Source of the DNA: Litorilinea aerophila | GTDB taxonomy: Bacteria; Chloroflexota; Anaerolineae; Caldilineales; Caldilineaceae | Assembly (NCBI GenBank): GCA_945897075.1 | Contig: CAMDEX010000009.1 | Location: forward strand, 1 to 52,944 | Direction of reading: 5' to 3' | Length of the DNA stretch: 52,944 nucleotides | Program-made: the position numbers and the translations under genes | Shown: one piece after another, positions 43,863 to 52,944 of the stretch | Numbering within the stretch: position 1 is the stretch's first letter | Layout: each line of letters opens with the position of its first letter | The notes under the pieces: generated by a model | Seen by the model: only the letters and a program-made list of their open reading frames with translations | What the model was told of the DNA's origin: nothing | The model's database searches: none

Positions 43863-44936
43863 TCAACCGCTTTCCCTGGGCAGCGCCGCCCACACCAGCA
43901 CCGCCAGCCCCACCACCCCCAGCCCCACCAGCGCGATGAGTTTGTAGAGCCGGTCATCCAGCACAAGTGTGAGCGCACCAAAGATGGCGCAAAACAGCCA
44001 GTAGGTTAAGACAATCGTCCGCTCGGCCAGGCCGATGTCCAGCAGGCGAAAGTGGAGGTGATCCCGCCCGCCCTGGCCCGGCGAGACGCCGCGCCGCCAG
44101 CGGCTGTAGATGAGCCAGGTCACGTCCAGCGCGGGCAGGCCGAGGACGAGCAGGACCGTCGCCAGGCGCGCCCCGCCGATGATGCCCAACGCGGCCAGAG
44201 CAAAGCCCAAAAAGAAGCTGCCGCTGCTCCCCATAAAGATGCGCCCGCGCACGTTGGCGGGCAGAAAGCCCAACGCCGCTCCCAATAGCGCCACAGGCAA
44301 GACCGCTACACTGGCCTGGGGCGGTTCGGCCCGCCAGAGCATATGCACGGCCAGAATCGCGCACACAATCGCCGTCACCCCCGTCGCCAGCCCGCTCAGC
44401 CCGTCCAGAAAGTTGACTGTATTCATCATCCCCACAAACCAGAAGATCGTCAACGGGCCGACAATCCACCAGGGGAAGCCCTCCTCCCCAAAGAAAAAGC
44501 CGGGCGCAAAGGGATTGTTGACGTGCTTGATGAAGATCAACCCGGCAATGGCGATGAAGCCGGCGACAAACTGGATGGCGTATTGGGGCAGGGCGGAGAA
44601 GTGGAAACGGTCATCCAGCAGACCGGCACCCGCGCAAAAGAGGCTACCAACCAGCAGCGCCAGCAGACGGCGGCCTTCGTTGGGATCGTTGCGGGGGGGC
44701 AGCCAGCGCGCCGCCACATCCGGGGGTAGCAAATCGGGCAGAAAGAGGACGAGCAGCGCGGTCAACGTAAACGCGGCGTAGAGGGCCAGCCCACCCGTGC
44801 GCGGCACAACCCCCCGATGGCTGCGCCGTCCACCGGGCCGATCAACCAGCCCCAGCCGGTGTCCCAGCGCGGCGGAGAGAGGGGTGAGGGCAAGGGCGAG
44901 GAGAAAGGAGGTGAGAAGGACGGTTAGGGTAAACAT
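43863..44936 (-). CDS. Undecaprenyl-phosphate sugar-1-phosphate transferase (WecA/TagO type)
   Basis: The 357-residue polytopic protein begins glycan synthesis by moving a sugar-1-phosphate, usually GlcNAc-1-P, onto undecaprenyl phosphate. RSHRGVVPRTGGLALY, the acidic DDRFHF, NTVNFLDGLSGLATG and GRDHLHFRLLD are the conserved cytoplasmic loops of the family, and about ten hydrophobic segments can be counted. It is a natural partner of the glycan locus 6 kb away. The start at 44936 excludes an N-terminal extension encoded by the GGTGACA repeats. Confidence 0.88.
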   Translation of the reverse strand: MFTLTVLLTSFLLALALTPLSAALGHRLGLVDRPGGRRSHRGVVPRTGGLALYAAFTLTALLVLFLPDLLPPDVAARWLPPRNDPNEGRRLLALLVGSLFCAGAGLLDDRFHFSALPQYAIQFVAGFIAIAGLIFIKHVNNPFAPGFFFGEEGFPWWIVGPLTIFWFVGMMNTVNFLDGLSGLATGVTAIVCAILAVHMLWRAEPPQASVAVLPVALLGAALGFLPANVRGRIFMGSSGSFFLGFALAALGIIGGARLATVLLVLGLPALDVTWLIYSRWRRGVSPGQGGRDHLHFRLLDIGLAERTIVLTYWLFCAIFGALTLVLDDRLYKLIALVGLGVVGLAVLVWAALPRESG

Positions 44937-45000
44937 GACAGGGTGAGGGGGTGACAGGGTGACAAGGTGAATCACCCATTCACCCTGTCACCTTGCCAGC
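44937..45000. repeat. GGTGACA-type tandem repeats with opposed arm
   Basis: Units such as GGTGACAGGGTGACAAGGTG (44950-44969) are followed, after ACCC, by the complementary ATTCACCCTGTCACCTTGCC. Together they form a hairpin between the WecA-type gene and asnS. Confidence 0.85.
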
Positions 45001-45009
45001 TTGTCATCG

Positions 45010-46353
<1,344 letters not shown>

Positions 46354-46366
46354 GTTGCCGTTCCTT

Positions 46367-46495
46367 TGCGTAGTGCGTGGTGCGTGGTGCGTAAAATAGT
46401 CGTCGGGAGCGTACACAGCGATTCAACGTTCCCTGGCCGGGCGCTGACGCTTCCAGTGCGGTCGGTACATCCCACACGGTTCACGTTTCACGATT
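46367..46495. repeat. Two small 7-mer runs upstream of asnS
   Basis: CGTAGTG, CGTGGTG, CGTGGTG (46367-46394) and ACGGTTC, ACGTTTC, ACGATTC (46475-46495) are two more heptamer families in a 134-base spacer. The second run provides the stop codon region of the gene ending at 46488. An asnS promoter should lie between them, but I see no clear boxes. Confidence 0.7.
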
Positions 46496-47093
46496 CTTCT
46501 TCATCCCACCCCTCATCCCCCAACTCAAATATCACTTTGACAGGGACGACAGGGCGGTTGAGGTACTCGTCCAACTGCTTGCGGATGTCCTCCTCCAGCC
46601 GTTCCATGTGGATGGAGGCCTCGGGCGGGCGACGCTCGGTCAGGAAAGAGGTCTCGGAAACGAAATCGCCCCCCGCGTCCCGGTAGGCTGGGCGCACAAT
46701 GTGGGTGTGAACGTAGACATCCAGCGGTTCCCGGTAGCGTTCCGGTTCCGGCACAACCGTCAACGGCGCAGAGCTGGTCTGTTCGTCGCGCCGCTGACGA
46801 CGGCCGGATGCAGAGCGCCGGTTGGTGCTACTACTGTTGCCGGAGCGCCGTCGTTTGCGCCGTTTTTCCTGCTGCTCGTTGCGCTGCTCCGGCGCACGGT
46901 TGCCCTGCGGCTTGGGATCGGCCGGCAGACGGCTCTGATCCTTGGGCTGGCTGGCCGGTGCCTGCCCTGCCCCACCGGAATTGGCCGCAAAAGCGGATCC
47001 TTTGTTCCGTCGGCGAAAATAACGCCGGTTGGTGTTCTTGCCGCCGCCGCCAGAAGGCGGGTTGTTGCTTTTTTGTGGCTGTTCGTCTGCCAT
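46488..47093 (-). CDS. Hypothetical protein with basic disordered N-terminus
   Basis: The 201-residue product has a disordered first half rich in Gly, Asn, Gln, Pro and Arg (RRYFRRRNKG; QQEKRRKRRRSG) and an ordered acidic second half (DVYVHTHIVRPAYRD; MERLEEDIRKQLDEYLN; VIFELGDEGWDEEES). The layout suggests a nucleic-acid-associated protein, but I recognise no family. The ATG at 47093 follows a strong GGAGGGG. It lies upstream of asnS on the same strand. Confidence 0.7.
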   Translation of the reverse strand: MADEQPQKSNNPPSGGGGKNTNRRYFRRRNKGSAFAANSGGAGQAPASQPKDQSRLPADPKPQGNRAPEQRNEQQEKRRKRRRSGNSSSTNRRSASGRRQRRDEQTSSAPLTVVPEPERYREPLDVYVHTHIVRPAYRDAGGDFVSETSFLTERRPPEASIHMERLEEDIRKQLDEYLNRPVVPVKVIFELGDEGWDEEES

Positions 47094-47112
47094 CGGTCTG
47101 TTCCCCTCCGAA

Positions 47113-47196
47113 TGTCAGTTATCAGTAAACAGTAGAAGAGGATTCGTGTAGATGTGAGCGCTACCGACGGATTACTGTTCACTGTTCACTGATTAC
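47113..47196. repeat. ACTGTTC-type 7-mer hairpin
   Basis: CAGTTATCAGTAAACAGTA (47116-47134) is opposed by ATTACTGTTCACTGTTCACT and onward (47171-47196). The right arm touches the stop codon of the ATP-grasp-type gene. A further heptamer family distinct from the others. Confidence 0.8.
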
Positions 47197-48602
47197 TACC
47201 TTTTGCGTTCTGCCAAAAAGAGCGGCGCTGCGGAGCCGCCCCCTGCGCTTACATTCAACAGTGCGCTCGTGCCCAGCCGCACACCGGCGTGTTCCACCGC
47301 GCTGCCCCGCCAGACATAAGGGTCCACATCCACCATCCGCTCGACAAAATGCAGCGCGCCCTCTTGCCAGATGGGAAAGGTGTCGCGGGGTGTGGGTACG
47401 CGGCGCTGGACGACGTGGGGTTCGGCCAATGCCCGCTGCAGCGCGGTTTCCCAGGCCGCGGCGTCGGTCTCCCAGCCCAGCACAACCCCCGTGCCGCCGT
47501 ACTCACGCACAGGTTTCAGCACAAGTTCGTCTTTGGCTGACCGGATCAATTCGACCAGTTCTACCTCTGCGCCGTTGTAGCGGGTGGTCTGATCCGCCAC
47601 CAGACGGCTCCAGGGCACATATTTCTGCACTGCTGCCTGCTCTGCCGGGCTGAAACGGCGCTGGTTTTCCTCGTCGCTGATCAGGGCAAAGAGCGCTTTG
47701 TTGGAGAGCAACTGGCAGTTGAAATGGTTGGCGATGCAGACCGCCTTCTGGGCCACGGCCTGCACCAGCGGCTGCGCCATCAACTCGGCGGGGTCGGGGT
47801 AGCGTTTGATCAGCTCGTTGACCACCACCCGCTTGTAGACAATCTCCACCGGGAAGTCGTCGCCCGCCCACAGACGGCCATCCCGCAGAGTCAATTCGTC
47901 GGGGTCGCAGATGACCACCCGGCTGCCCGCGGCTTGAAAAACCTGCTGCGAGAGCAGAAACTCGTTGCGGGTGCGCACTGTGCGCCAATCCACAATCGCG
48001 ATGTTCGGGTACTCGACAGGCGCGTGACCGGTCGCAGCGCACCAGTCCCGGTATGTCTCCACCAGCGTTCGGTGTACCCGGCTACGCACAGGCGGGCGGG
48101 TCAGCCGATATTCCTGGGCAAAACGGCGCATTGGCTCAAATTCGGCAAAGAGATCGCCCAGCACATCCCCATAACCCAGACCGCCGGGGCTGTCTGCATT
48201 GTACTCCAAAAAGTGCAGATCGCCCTGATCCAGTGTGGGGCCGGGTAGCCAGAAGGCGTCCATACGCGCCGAGACATCGGGCGCGCCGTAGAGATCGGGC
48301 AGGGCGACCAGCGCAGCTTCGGCGGGCGAAAGGTGGAGCAGACGCTGGCAGTCCAATTCACCGCTGCGCAGGGCTGCGTAGATTTTGTGGAGCGCGCCGG
48401 TGACAGCTTCGGTCGCGGCGGCGATGAGGTCGTATTCCTGGGGATGCAGGAATTGGGGGCGTAGCACATTGCAGATGGCCCGCTCGCCAAAGTAGAGCAG
48501 ATTCTCGCGCATCTGCTCTTGAAAACGCGCCCAGAGCGCGGCTGCGTCGCTCTCGCGCAACAGTTGGTGATAGCGTTCGACGGCAACAGCGGTGGGGTGC
48601 AT
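47196..48602 (-). CDS. Circularly permuted ATP-grasp-like protein
   Basis: The 468-residue product contains LHFLEYNADSPGGLGYGD near residue 155, LLSNKALFALISDEENQRRF near 305 and ELVLKPVREYGGTGVVLG near 365. The last is the ATP-grasp lysine and glycine loop. This arrangement is like glutathionylspermidine-synthase-type or permuted type 2 ATP-grasp enzymes, which join a carboxylate to an amine. The substrate is unknown. A second ATP-grasp gene lies upstream on the same strand, separated by a hairpin repeat. The start at 48602 excludes repeat-encoded residues. Confidence 0.75.
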   Translation of the reverse strand: MHPTAVAVERYHQLLRESDAAALWARFQEQMRENLLYFGERAICNVLRPQFLHPQEYDLIAAATEAVTGALHKIYAALRSGELDCQRLLHLSPAEAALVALPDLYGAPDVSARMDAFWLPGPTLDQGDLHFLEYNADSPGGLGYGDVLGDLFAEFEPMRRFAQEYRLTRPPVRSRVHRTLVETYRDWCAATGHAPVEYPNIAIVDWRTVRTRNEFLLSQQVFQAAGSRVVICDPDELTLRDGRLWAGDDFPVEIVYKRVVVNELIKRYPDPAELMAQPLVQAVAQKAVCIANHFNCQLLSNKALFALISDEENQRRFSPAEQAAVQKYVPWSRLVADQTTRYNGAEVELVELIRSAKDELVLKPVREYGGTGVVLGWETDAAAWETALQRALAEPHVVQRRVPTPRDTFPIWQEGALHFVERMVDVDPYVWRGSAVEHAGVRLGTSALLNVSAGGGSAAPLFLAERKR

Positions 48603-48618
48603 TAATAGTCCAGCCGAT

Positions 48619-48704
48619 AACCACAAAGACACAAAGGCACAAAGAAAAGCAAACAAGAGCAACCTAATGTTATTTTCTTCTTCGTGTCTTTGTGCCTTTG
48701 TGGT
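48619..48704. repeat. Hairpin of ACAAAGAC/ACAAAGGC units between the ATP-grasp genes
   Basis: AACCACAAAGACACAAAGGC (48619-48638) faces TTCGTGTCTTTGTGCCTTTG with the end GTGGT (to 48704). This is the third full copy of the 8-mer hairpin family. Confidence 0.9.
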
Positions 48705-48716
48705 GAAGAAAATCTA

Positions 48717-49646
48717 CTAGCCAAAGGCCGCCGCGTAACTCTCCCGCATCTGCCTCTGCTCCGGCATTGTCAGCGCCCGCTCGATCACCAAATCGGTCAT
48801 AGCGTCCACCACCCAGTCAAAATGCCATTGGCCCAGGCTGGCGATGTCAAAGTCCGGCGCGCTGTTGGTGAAGTCTATGGCATAGGGGATGCCTTTGTGA
48901 AAGGCAAACTCGACGGTGTTCATATCGTGGCCCAGCGCCCGGCACAGCTTCAGCGCATCCGCCACCACTCGCTCGGTCTCGGTCGGGGAAAGATAGCCGG
49001 GCTGCTGCAAATAGCGCTCGTTGTGCGGCTTTGTCGGGTCCCAGGCGATGGGCAACACCTTCTCTCGCCCGATGCAGATGCAGCGCACGTAGCGATCCCA
49101 GTGGATGAACTCCTGCGCCATCAGCGACAACTGCTCCGACTTGTCGTAGGCAGCCAGCATCTCCGGCAGGGAATGGACAATAGTGACCGACTTCCAGCCG
49201 CCGCCCAGCGCGGGTTTCATCACCGCGGGCAGGCCGATGTAGCGGGCGATCATCTCCCAGTCCAGCGGGTGCATCAGATTGGTCAGGCTTTCGCCGGTGA
49301 TGTCGGGGATGTAGGCTTTGTTGGGCAGGATGACCGTCTTGGGCACGGCCACGCTGACCCGTTGAGCCAGATAGTTGGCCGTGAATTTGTCCTCGACGAT
49401 ACGCGCAAAGGGGTTGTTGATGATGACCGCGCCCTGCAAGTGGGCGTGTTTGAGAAAAAGCTGGTAATAGGGCACTTCGTGGCTGATGCGGTCAACGATC
49501 ACCGCGTAGGGCGTCAACGACTCTACGGCTGTGCCGCCCAGCTTCACCCACTCGGCTTCCACCCCCGCATTGCGCGCCGCCACCCGCTCGATCAGCGCGG
49601 TGGGGAAGGAGCGTTCGCGTCCGGCCAGAATGCCTACTTTTTTCAT
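48717..49646 (-). CDS. ATP-grasp domain protein
   Basis: The 309-residue product starts MKKVGILAGRERSFP. It has VPKTVILPNKAYIPD, GLPAVMKPALGGGWKSVTIV (ATP-binding Lys and Gly-rich loop), MAQEFIHWDRYVRCICIG and VEFAFHKGIPYAIDFTNSAPD (metal-binding Glu/Asn/Asp), the order of ATP-grasp ligases of the RimK/glutathione-synthase type. The substrate is unknown. The start at 49646 has CAGGAG eight bases upstream. It precedes the permuted ATP-grasp gene, and the two may act on one product. Confidence 0.8.
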   Translation of the reverse strand: MKKVGILAGRERSFPTALIERVAARNAGVEAEWVKLGGTAVESLTPYAVIVDRISHEVPYYQLFLKHAHLQGAVIINNPFARIVEDKFTANYLAQRVSVAVPKTVILPNKAYIPDITGESLTNLMHPLDWEMIARYIGLPAVMKPALGGGWKSVTIVHSLPEMLAAYDKSEQLSLMAQEFIHWDRYVRCICIGREKVLPIAWDPTKPHNERYLQQPGYLSPTETERVVADALKLCRALGHDMNTVEFAFHKGIPYAIDFTNSAPDFDIASLGQWHFDWVVDAMTDLVIERALTMPEQRQMRESYAAAFG

Positions 49647-49661
49647 CGGTATACTCCTGTT

Positions 49662-49733
49662 GCAGGTGGAAAGTTGCAAGTGGCAGGTGGCAAGTGGTGT
49701 TTCATTCTCAATTCACCATTCACCATTCACTAT
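49662..49733. repeat. Second composite 7-mer element (inverse of 13009-13065)
   Basis: GGTGGCA/AGTGGCA units are followed by ATTCACC and CATTCAC units. Its reverse complement aligns with the element at 13009-13065, including the link between the two unit types. It lies just upstream of an ATP-grasp gene. Confidence 0.85.
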
Positions 49734-49743
49734 TTTCTTCTCC

Positions 49744-50511
49744 CTACGGCACCGTCACACTCGCCACAACTGTCCCCTCTGGATTGCGCAGACGTGCTAC
49801 CGCGCCGGACGACCAGACCGATTCGCTCAACGCCCAGTAGAGATTGATAGAATTCGACTCGCCGTTGCCACTGTGAACCCGCACACTGCCGCCGGGGAAG
49901 ATGGGCAGGTTGCCAAAGGTGTAGACGGGGCCACCCTCCCGGCTGAGTGTCCAACCCTGCAGATTGAGCGCAGAGTCGCTGTCGTTGACAACCTGTACCT
50001 GCTCCTGGGCCAGATTGCCCGCCTGCTCGACGCGCAGAGCCAGGCCATCGCTGGCGGGTGTGGGCGCAGTGGCCGGCGCGGCTGCGCCCGCCCCAGTGGC
50101 CGAAGCGCTCCCCGCGCCAGGGATTGCCAGCCGCTGGCCCACAAAGACAAAATCGGGATTGGTCAGATTGTTGGCCTGCATCAGCGCGTCGATGGTCAGG
50201 CCAAACTTGAGCGCAATCCCCAGCAGGCTATCCCCGGCCTGCACCAGATAAACTTCCGGTGTGCCGCCTTGCGCGGGGGTGGTGGCTGTGGCCGCAATCT
50301 GTTCCGGGGTGGCTGTGGCCGCGGTTTGGGCCGATTGGGCTGCCGGCGTGGGTGTCACAATCAGAACCACCGGCGGCTCTGGCGTATAGAGCGCGGCCAG
50401 TTCTTCGGCGTCTGGCCTACGCTGTTCGGCCACCCAAACCACCGCCACAGCCATAGCCAGGCTGACAAATGCGTTGAGCAGAACGATAAAGAGCAGTTGA
50501 CGGCGGGACAT
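49744..50511 (-). CDS. LysM and lamin-tail-like domain protein, membrane anchored
   Basis: The 255-residue product has one N-terminal membrane anchor (LLFIVLLNAFVSLAMAVAVVW, residues 6-26) and a Thr/Ala/Pro-rich linker. A LysM domain at about 87-132 (YLVQAGDSLLGIALKFGLTI ... GQRLAIPG) should bind peptidoglycan. A C-terminal lamin-tail-like beta domain starts at about 155 (VNDSDSALNLQGWTLSREGG). It probably lies at the outer face of the membrane. The start at 50511 places the anchor at the N-terminus. Confidence 0.85.
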   Translation of the reverse strand: MSRRQLLFIVLLNAFVSLAMAVAVVWVAEQRRPDAEELAALYTPEPPVVLIVTPTPAAQSAQTAATATPEQIAATATTPAQGGTPEVYLVQAGDSLLGIALKFGLTIDALMQANNLTNPDFVFVGQRLAIPGAGSASATGAGAAAPATAPTPASDGLALRVEQAGNLAQEQVQVVNDSDSALNLQGWTLSREGGPVYTFGNLPIFPGGSVRVHSGNGESNSINLYWALSESVWSSGAVARLRNPEGTVVASVTVP

Positions 50512-50676
50512 ACGCGTTCGTTTCTGGTTGATTGGGTACACATGGGCCAACGGACAGCCCCTGACAAGGATTGTAGCATAAAAAAGAGGAGATGTCAGAG
50601 AAACGGGGTCGCCCTGCACGAAAATCATTACTTGCGTTTACGGGCATCTGTAGGTACTATAGCGTCATCATTTTGC

Positions 50677-50700
50677 AACCACAAAGACACAAAGACACAA
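50677..50700. repeat. Half copy of the ACAAAGAC repeat
   Basis: AACCACAAAGACACAAAGAC and CACAA occur without the opposing arm, 42 bases before comM. It may be a decayed or founding half of the hairpin family. Confidence 0.8.
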
Positions 50701-50741
50701 TGTAGAGTCAAAAACAGTAGAATCTGAAAGGGAGTCGGGCA

Positions 50742-52271
50742 ATGCTTGCCAAAATCCAGAGTTGCGCAGTCGTCGGGTTGGACGCCGAGCCGGTGCAGGT
50801 GGAGGTGGACATCAGCAACGGGCTGGAAAAGCTGACCGTCGTCGGGCTGCCCGATGCGGCCGTGCGCGAGAGCGGGGAACGGGTGCGCTCGGCCATCGGC
50901 AACAGCGGCTTCTTCTTCCCCCAGGCCCGGCTGACGGTCAACCTGGCCCCTGCCGATCTGCGCAAAGAGGGACCCGCCTATGACCTGCCCATCGCGCTGG
51001 GGGTGATGGCCGCCTCACGCCAGCTTCTGGCCGATCTGGAGGATGCGCTGATTGTGGGCGAGTTGGGGCTGGATGGGGAGGTGCGCCACGTGGACGGGGT
51101 GCTGCCGATGGCCGCGATGGCCGAAGCCCAGGGCTACAAGCGCCTCTTTGTGCCCGGCGGTGATGCGGCCGAGGCTGCTCTGATCGAAGGTGTGACTGTC
51201 TTCCCCATCAACAGCCTGGCCGAACTGGTCTTCCACCTGAGCGGACGCAAGCCCATCGCACCCCACGTCAACGACTTTGCCTTTGACGAGGAGGATGCCG
51301 GCCGCTTTCTGATTGATTTTCGGGACATCAAAGGCCAGGAGCACGTGAAACGGGCGCTGGAGATTGCCTGTGCGGGCAGCCACAATCTGCTGATGAAAGG
51401 GCCGCCCGGCGCGGGCAAGACGCTCCTCGCCCGTGCCCTGCCCTCGATTCTGCCCCGGTTGACCATCCAGGAAGCTCTCGAAATCACCCGCATCTATTCA
51501 GTGGCCGGTGAACTGAGCAACGAAGGGCCGCTGGTGCGCAACCGTCCCTTCCGCGCCCCGCATCACACCATCAGTCACGCCGGGCTGGTGGGCGGCGGGC
51601 GCTGGCCGCGTCCCGGCGAGGTGAGTATGGCCCACCGGGGCGTACTCTTTCTGGACGAACTACCCGAATTTGGCTCAAAGAATCTGGAAACCCTGCGCCA
51701 GCCGCTGGAAGACAAAGTAGTGACCATCAGCCGGGCTGCGGGTTCGCTCACCTTCCCGGCCAACTTTATGTTCGTTTCGGCGATGAACCCCTGTCCCTGT
51801 GGCTATTTCGGTGACGACCGCAAGGAGTGTACCTGCGGTCTGGGCAATGTGCAGCGCTACCAGAGCCGCATCAGCGGGCCGCTGATGGACCGCATAGACA
51901 TCCACGCCGATGTGGTGCGGGTGCCCTTCGAGAAGCTGGCGAGCCTGGATGGGGGCGAGACGTCGGCTCTGATCCGGGCGCGGGTGGAGGCGGCGCGCAA
52001 GGTGCAGGCCGCCCGTTTTGCCGCGGTGGGCAAACCCTATGTGCTGGTCAACGGCGATATGGGGCCGGCGGAGGTGCAAAAATTCTGCGACATTGACGAG
52101 GCGGGCAAGAACCTGATGCGCATGGCCGTGCGCCAGATGGACCTCAGCGCCCGCTCCTACCACCGGGTGCTGAAGCTGGCGCGCACGATTTCCGATCTGG
52201 CCGGGGAGGCGCAGATCGCTGTGCAACACCTGGCCGAGGCGTTGCAGTATAGGCCGCGGGGGCTGGTCTAA
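50742..52271 (+). CDS. comM: YifB/ComM family AAA ATPase
   Basis: The 509-residue Mg-chelatase-like protein has an N-terminal Lon-protease-like S5 domain (residues 1-170; VNLAPADLRKEGPAYDLPIA). An AAA core follows with Walker A GPPGAGKT (220-227), Walker B VLFLDELPEF, and the zinc-like cluster NPCPCGYFGD ... CTCGLG. ComM is a hexameric helicase that helps integrate donor DNA during natural transformation. AAGGGAG precedes the ATG. The stop overlaps the DUF3052 stop by three bases. No other competence gene is in the window. Confidence 0.92.
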   Translation: MLAKIQSCAVVGLDAEPVQVEVDISNGLEKLTVVGLPDAAVRESGERVRSAIGNSGFFFPQARLTVNLAPADLRKEGPAYDLPIALGVMAASRQLLADLEDALIVGELGLDGEVRHVDGVLPMAAMAEAQGYKRLFVPGGDAAEAALIEGVTVFPINSLAELVFHLSGRKPIAPHVNDFAFDEEDAGRFLIDFRDIKGQEHVKRALEIACAGSHNLLMKGPPGAGKTLLARALPSILPRLTIQEALEITRIYSVAGELSNEGPLVRNRPFRAPHHTISHAGLVGGGRWPRPGEVSMAHRGVLFLDELPEFGSKNLETLRQPLEDKVVTISRAAGSLTFPANFMFVSAMNPCPCGYFGDDRKECTCGLGNVQRYQSRISGPLMDRIDIHADVVRVPFEKLASLDGGETSALIRARVEAARKVQAARFAAVGKPYVLVNGDMGPAEVQKFCDIDEAGKNLMRMAVRQMDLSARSYHRVLKLARTISDLAGEAQIAVQHLAEALQYRPRGLV

Positions 52272-52717
52272 AGGGTGCGATTTTGATCGTCGCCTGTCAC
52301 GCGCTGCCGATCTTTGATACGAATCACCAGCTTCAACCCCGACCAGACTGCGTCCAGCGCGGCTACTTTCACATCCACCAACCCGTGCGCCAGGGCGATC
52401 TCCCGCACGACATCCTCTGTCACGTCTGTCGTCACTTTGGCAGCCTTCTTCGGCCAGGAGACCCAAATCATCCCGTTGGGGACTATCTGGCCGCGCAGAC
52501 GGGGCAGTTCGTCTTCCAGTTCGGCGCGCGCGGTCGTGAAGATGTGGATGAAGTCGAAGGGCGGCGAACCGTCGCTGCGGAGACCGCCGGGCAGGTCGCC
52601 GAGCAGTTCCCAGTAGTGATCCGGCCGGTTCAGAACCGCCAGCGCCATCCCTGCTTTGATCCCCAATTTCTTGACCAGCGGTGTGCCGGAATAACCCGCC
52701 GCTTGTGCCTCATCCAT
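52268..52717 (-). CDS. DUF3052-like protein
   Basis: The 149-residue product has the pattern I associate with DUF3052: GYSGTPLVKKLGIKAGMALAVLNRPDHYWELLG, then DFIHIFTTARAELEDELPRL, GMIWVSWPKKAAKV, VREIALAHGLVDVKVAALDAVWSGLKLV. Function is unknown. The start at 52717 (MDEAQAAGYSG) is preferred to 52768. It converges on comM. Confidence 0.78.
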   Translation of the reverse strand: MDEAQAAGYSGTPLVKKLGIKAGMALAVLNRPDHYWELLGDLPGGLRSDGSPPFDFIHIFTTARAELEDELPRLRGQIVPNGMIWVSWPKKAAKVTTDVTEDVVREIALAHGLVDVKVAALDAVWSGLKLVIRIKDRQRVTGDDQNRTL

Positions 52718-52875
52718 ACGTTTGCATCCTTTCCGGTAAGTGGCCTGCGTCCGGGCGGCGAAACACACTTTTGATAAAATTACGTGTCTCTGCTAATTGG
52801 ACTTTTGACAAAGGGAAAAGAAAACCATGTGTGCGAATAGTTGACGAAAAAGGAGAAATGAGTCAGAAATAGGGT

Positions 52876-52944
52876 ATGGACATAAAACAGAGTACGAAAC
52901 AACTAGAGCAGTTCCGGGACGAAATGTACAAGAACCTTGATAAC
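52876..52944 (+). CDS. Partial frame at window edge, possibly a transposase N-terminus
   Basis: An ATG at 52876 opens 23 codons to the window end (MDIKQSTKQLEQFRDEMYKN). The EQFRDEMYKNL pattern resembles the N-terminal region of IS4-type transposases, and the DNA from about 52770 is much more AT-rich than the rest. No left inverted repeat can be confirmed within the window. The call is tentative. Confidence 0.3.
   Translation, partial: MDIKQSTKQLEQFRDEMYKNLDN

Noticed and set aside
48684-49847. Plus-strand frame opposite the ATP-grasp gene
   Set aside because: Shadow of the ATP-grasp frame; it begins and ends in repeat DNA.

Overview
The window looks like a chromosomal stretch of a moderately GC-rich, non-proteobacterial bacterium. 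The best guess is a member of Chloroflexota (Anaerolineae/Caldilineae type). This rests on gene content I recognise (bacterial Elp3, BtrH-like and DUF3179 proteins, a DinG with its own exonuclease domain), on weak Shine-Dalgarno sites and frequent GTG/TTG starts, and on many short repeats. The assignment is an inference; there is no rRNA or tRNA gene to settle it.

Layout. 1-2753: elp3 (minus), head to head with a Trm9-like methyltransferase (plus), a plausible bacterial route to mcm5U in tRNA. 2911-5561: galactokinase and a BtrH-like protein, separated by four tandem 41-bp palindromic units. 5573-13003: a mostly minus-strand block with an acid-sugar dehydratase, a PD-(D/E)XK protein, an aldehyde dehydrogenase, an M20 peptidase, a membrane protein, a NYN nuclease and a family 2 glycosyltransferase. 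13384-21790: exonuclease-DinG helicase, then a chain overlapping by a few bases (YhcG nuclease, winged-helix protein, ResB-like membrane protein, uridine kinase, glycosyltransferase), then a Uma2 nuclease. 21891-38084: a surface-glycan locus with an ABC exporter, a CDP-sugar pathway with C-methylation, epimerisation, acetylation and amination steps, three glycosyltransferases, GDP-fucose synthase and a PEP-synthase-like phosphotransferase. Its central part is visibly more AT-rich than its flanks. 38204-39370: a DUF3179 membrane protein whose frame contains one UGA exactly at the first position of a conserved CxxC motif. 39542-52717: M19 dipeptidase, AI-2E transporter, tsaD with a DUF4160/DUF2442 pair, a WecA-type transferase, asnS, two ATP-grasp-type proteins, a LysM protein, comM/yifB and DUF3052. 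The right edge enters what may be a transposase gene.

Two things stand out. First, the DUF3179 gene is a candidate selenoprotein: UGA replaces Cys in a UxxC motif, the reading frame and family similarity continue on both sides, and a SECIS-like stem-loop follows at the right distance. Second, the window is full of short repeats. These are several families of degenerate 7-mer tandem tracts (reminiscent of cyanobacterial STRR repeats), a 27-bp palindrome family, and hairpins built of 8-mer units. Several have entered coding sequence in frame (Elp3, the Trm9-like enzyme, a glycosyltransferase) or form the ends of genes (AI-2E transporter, TsaD), so they now encode protein segments.
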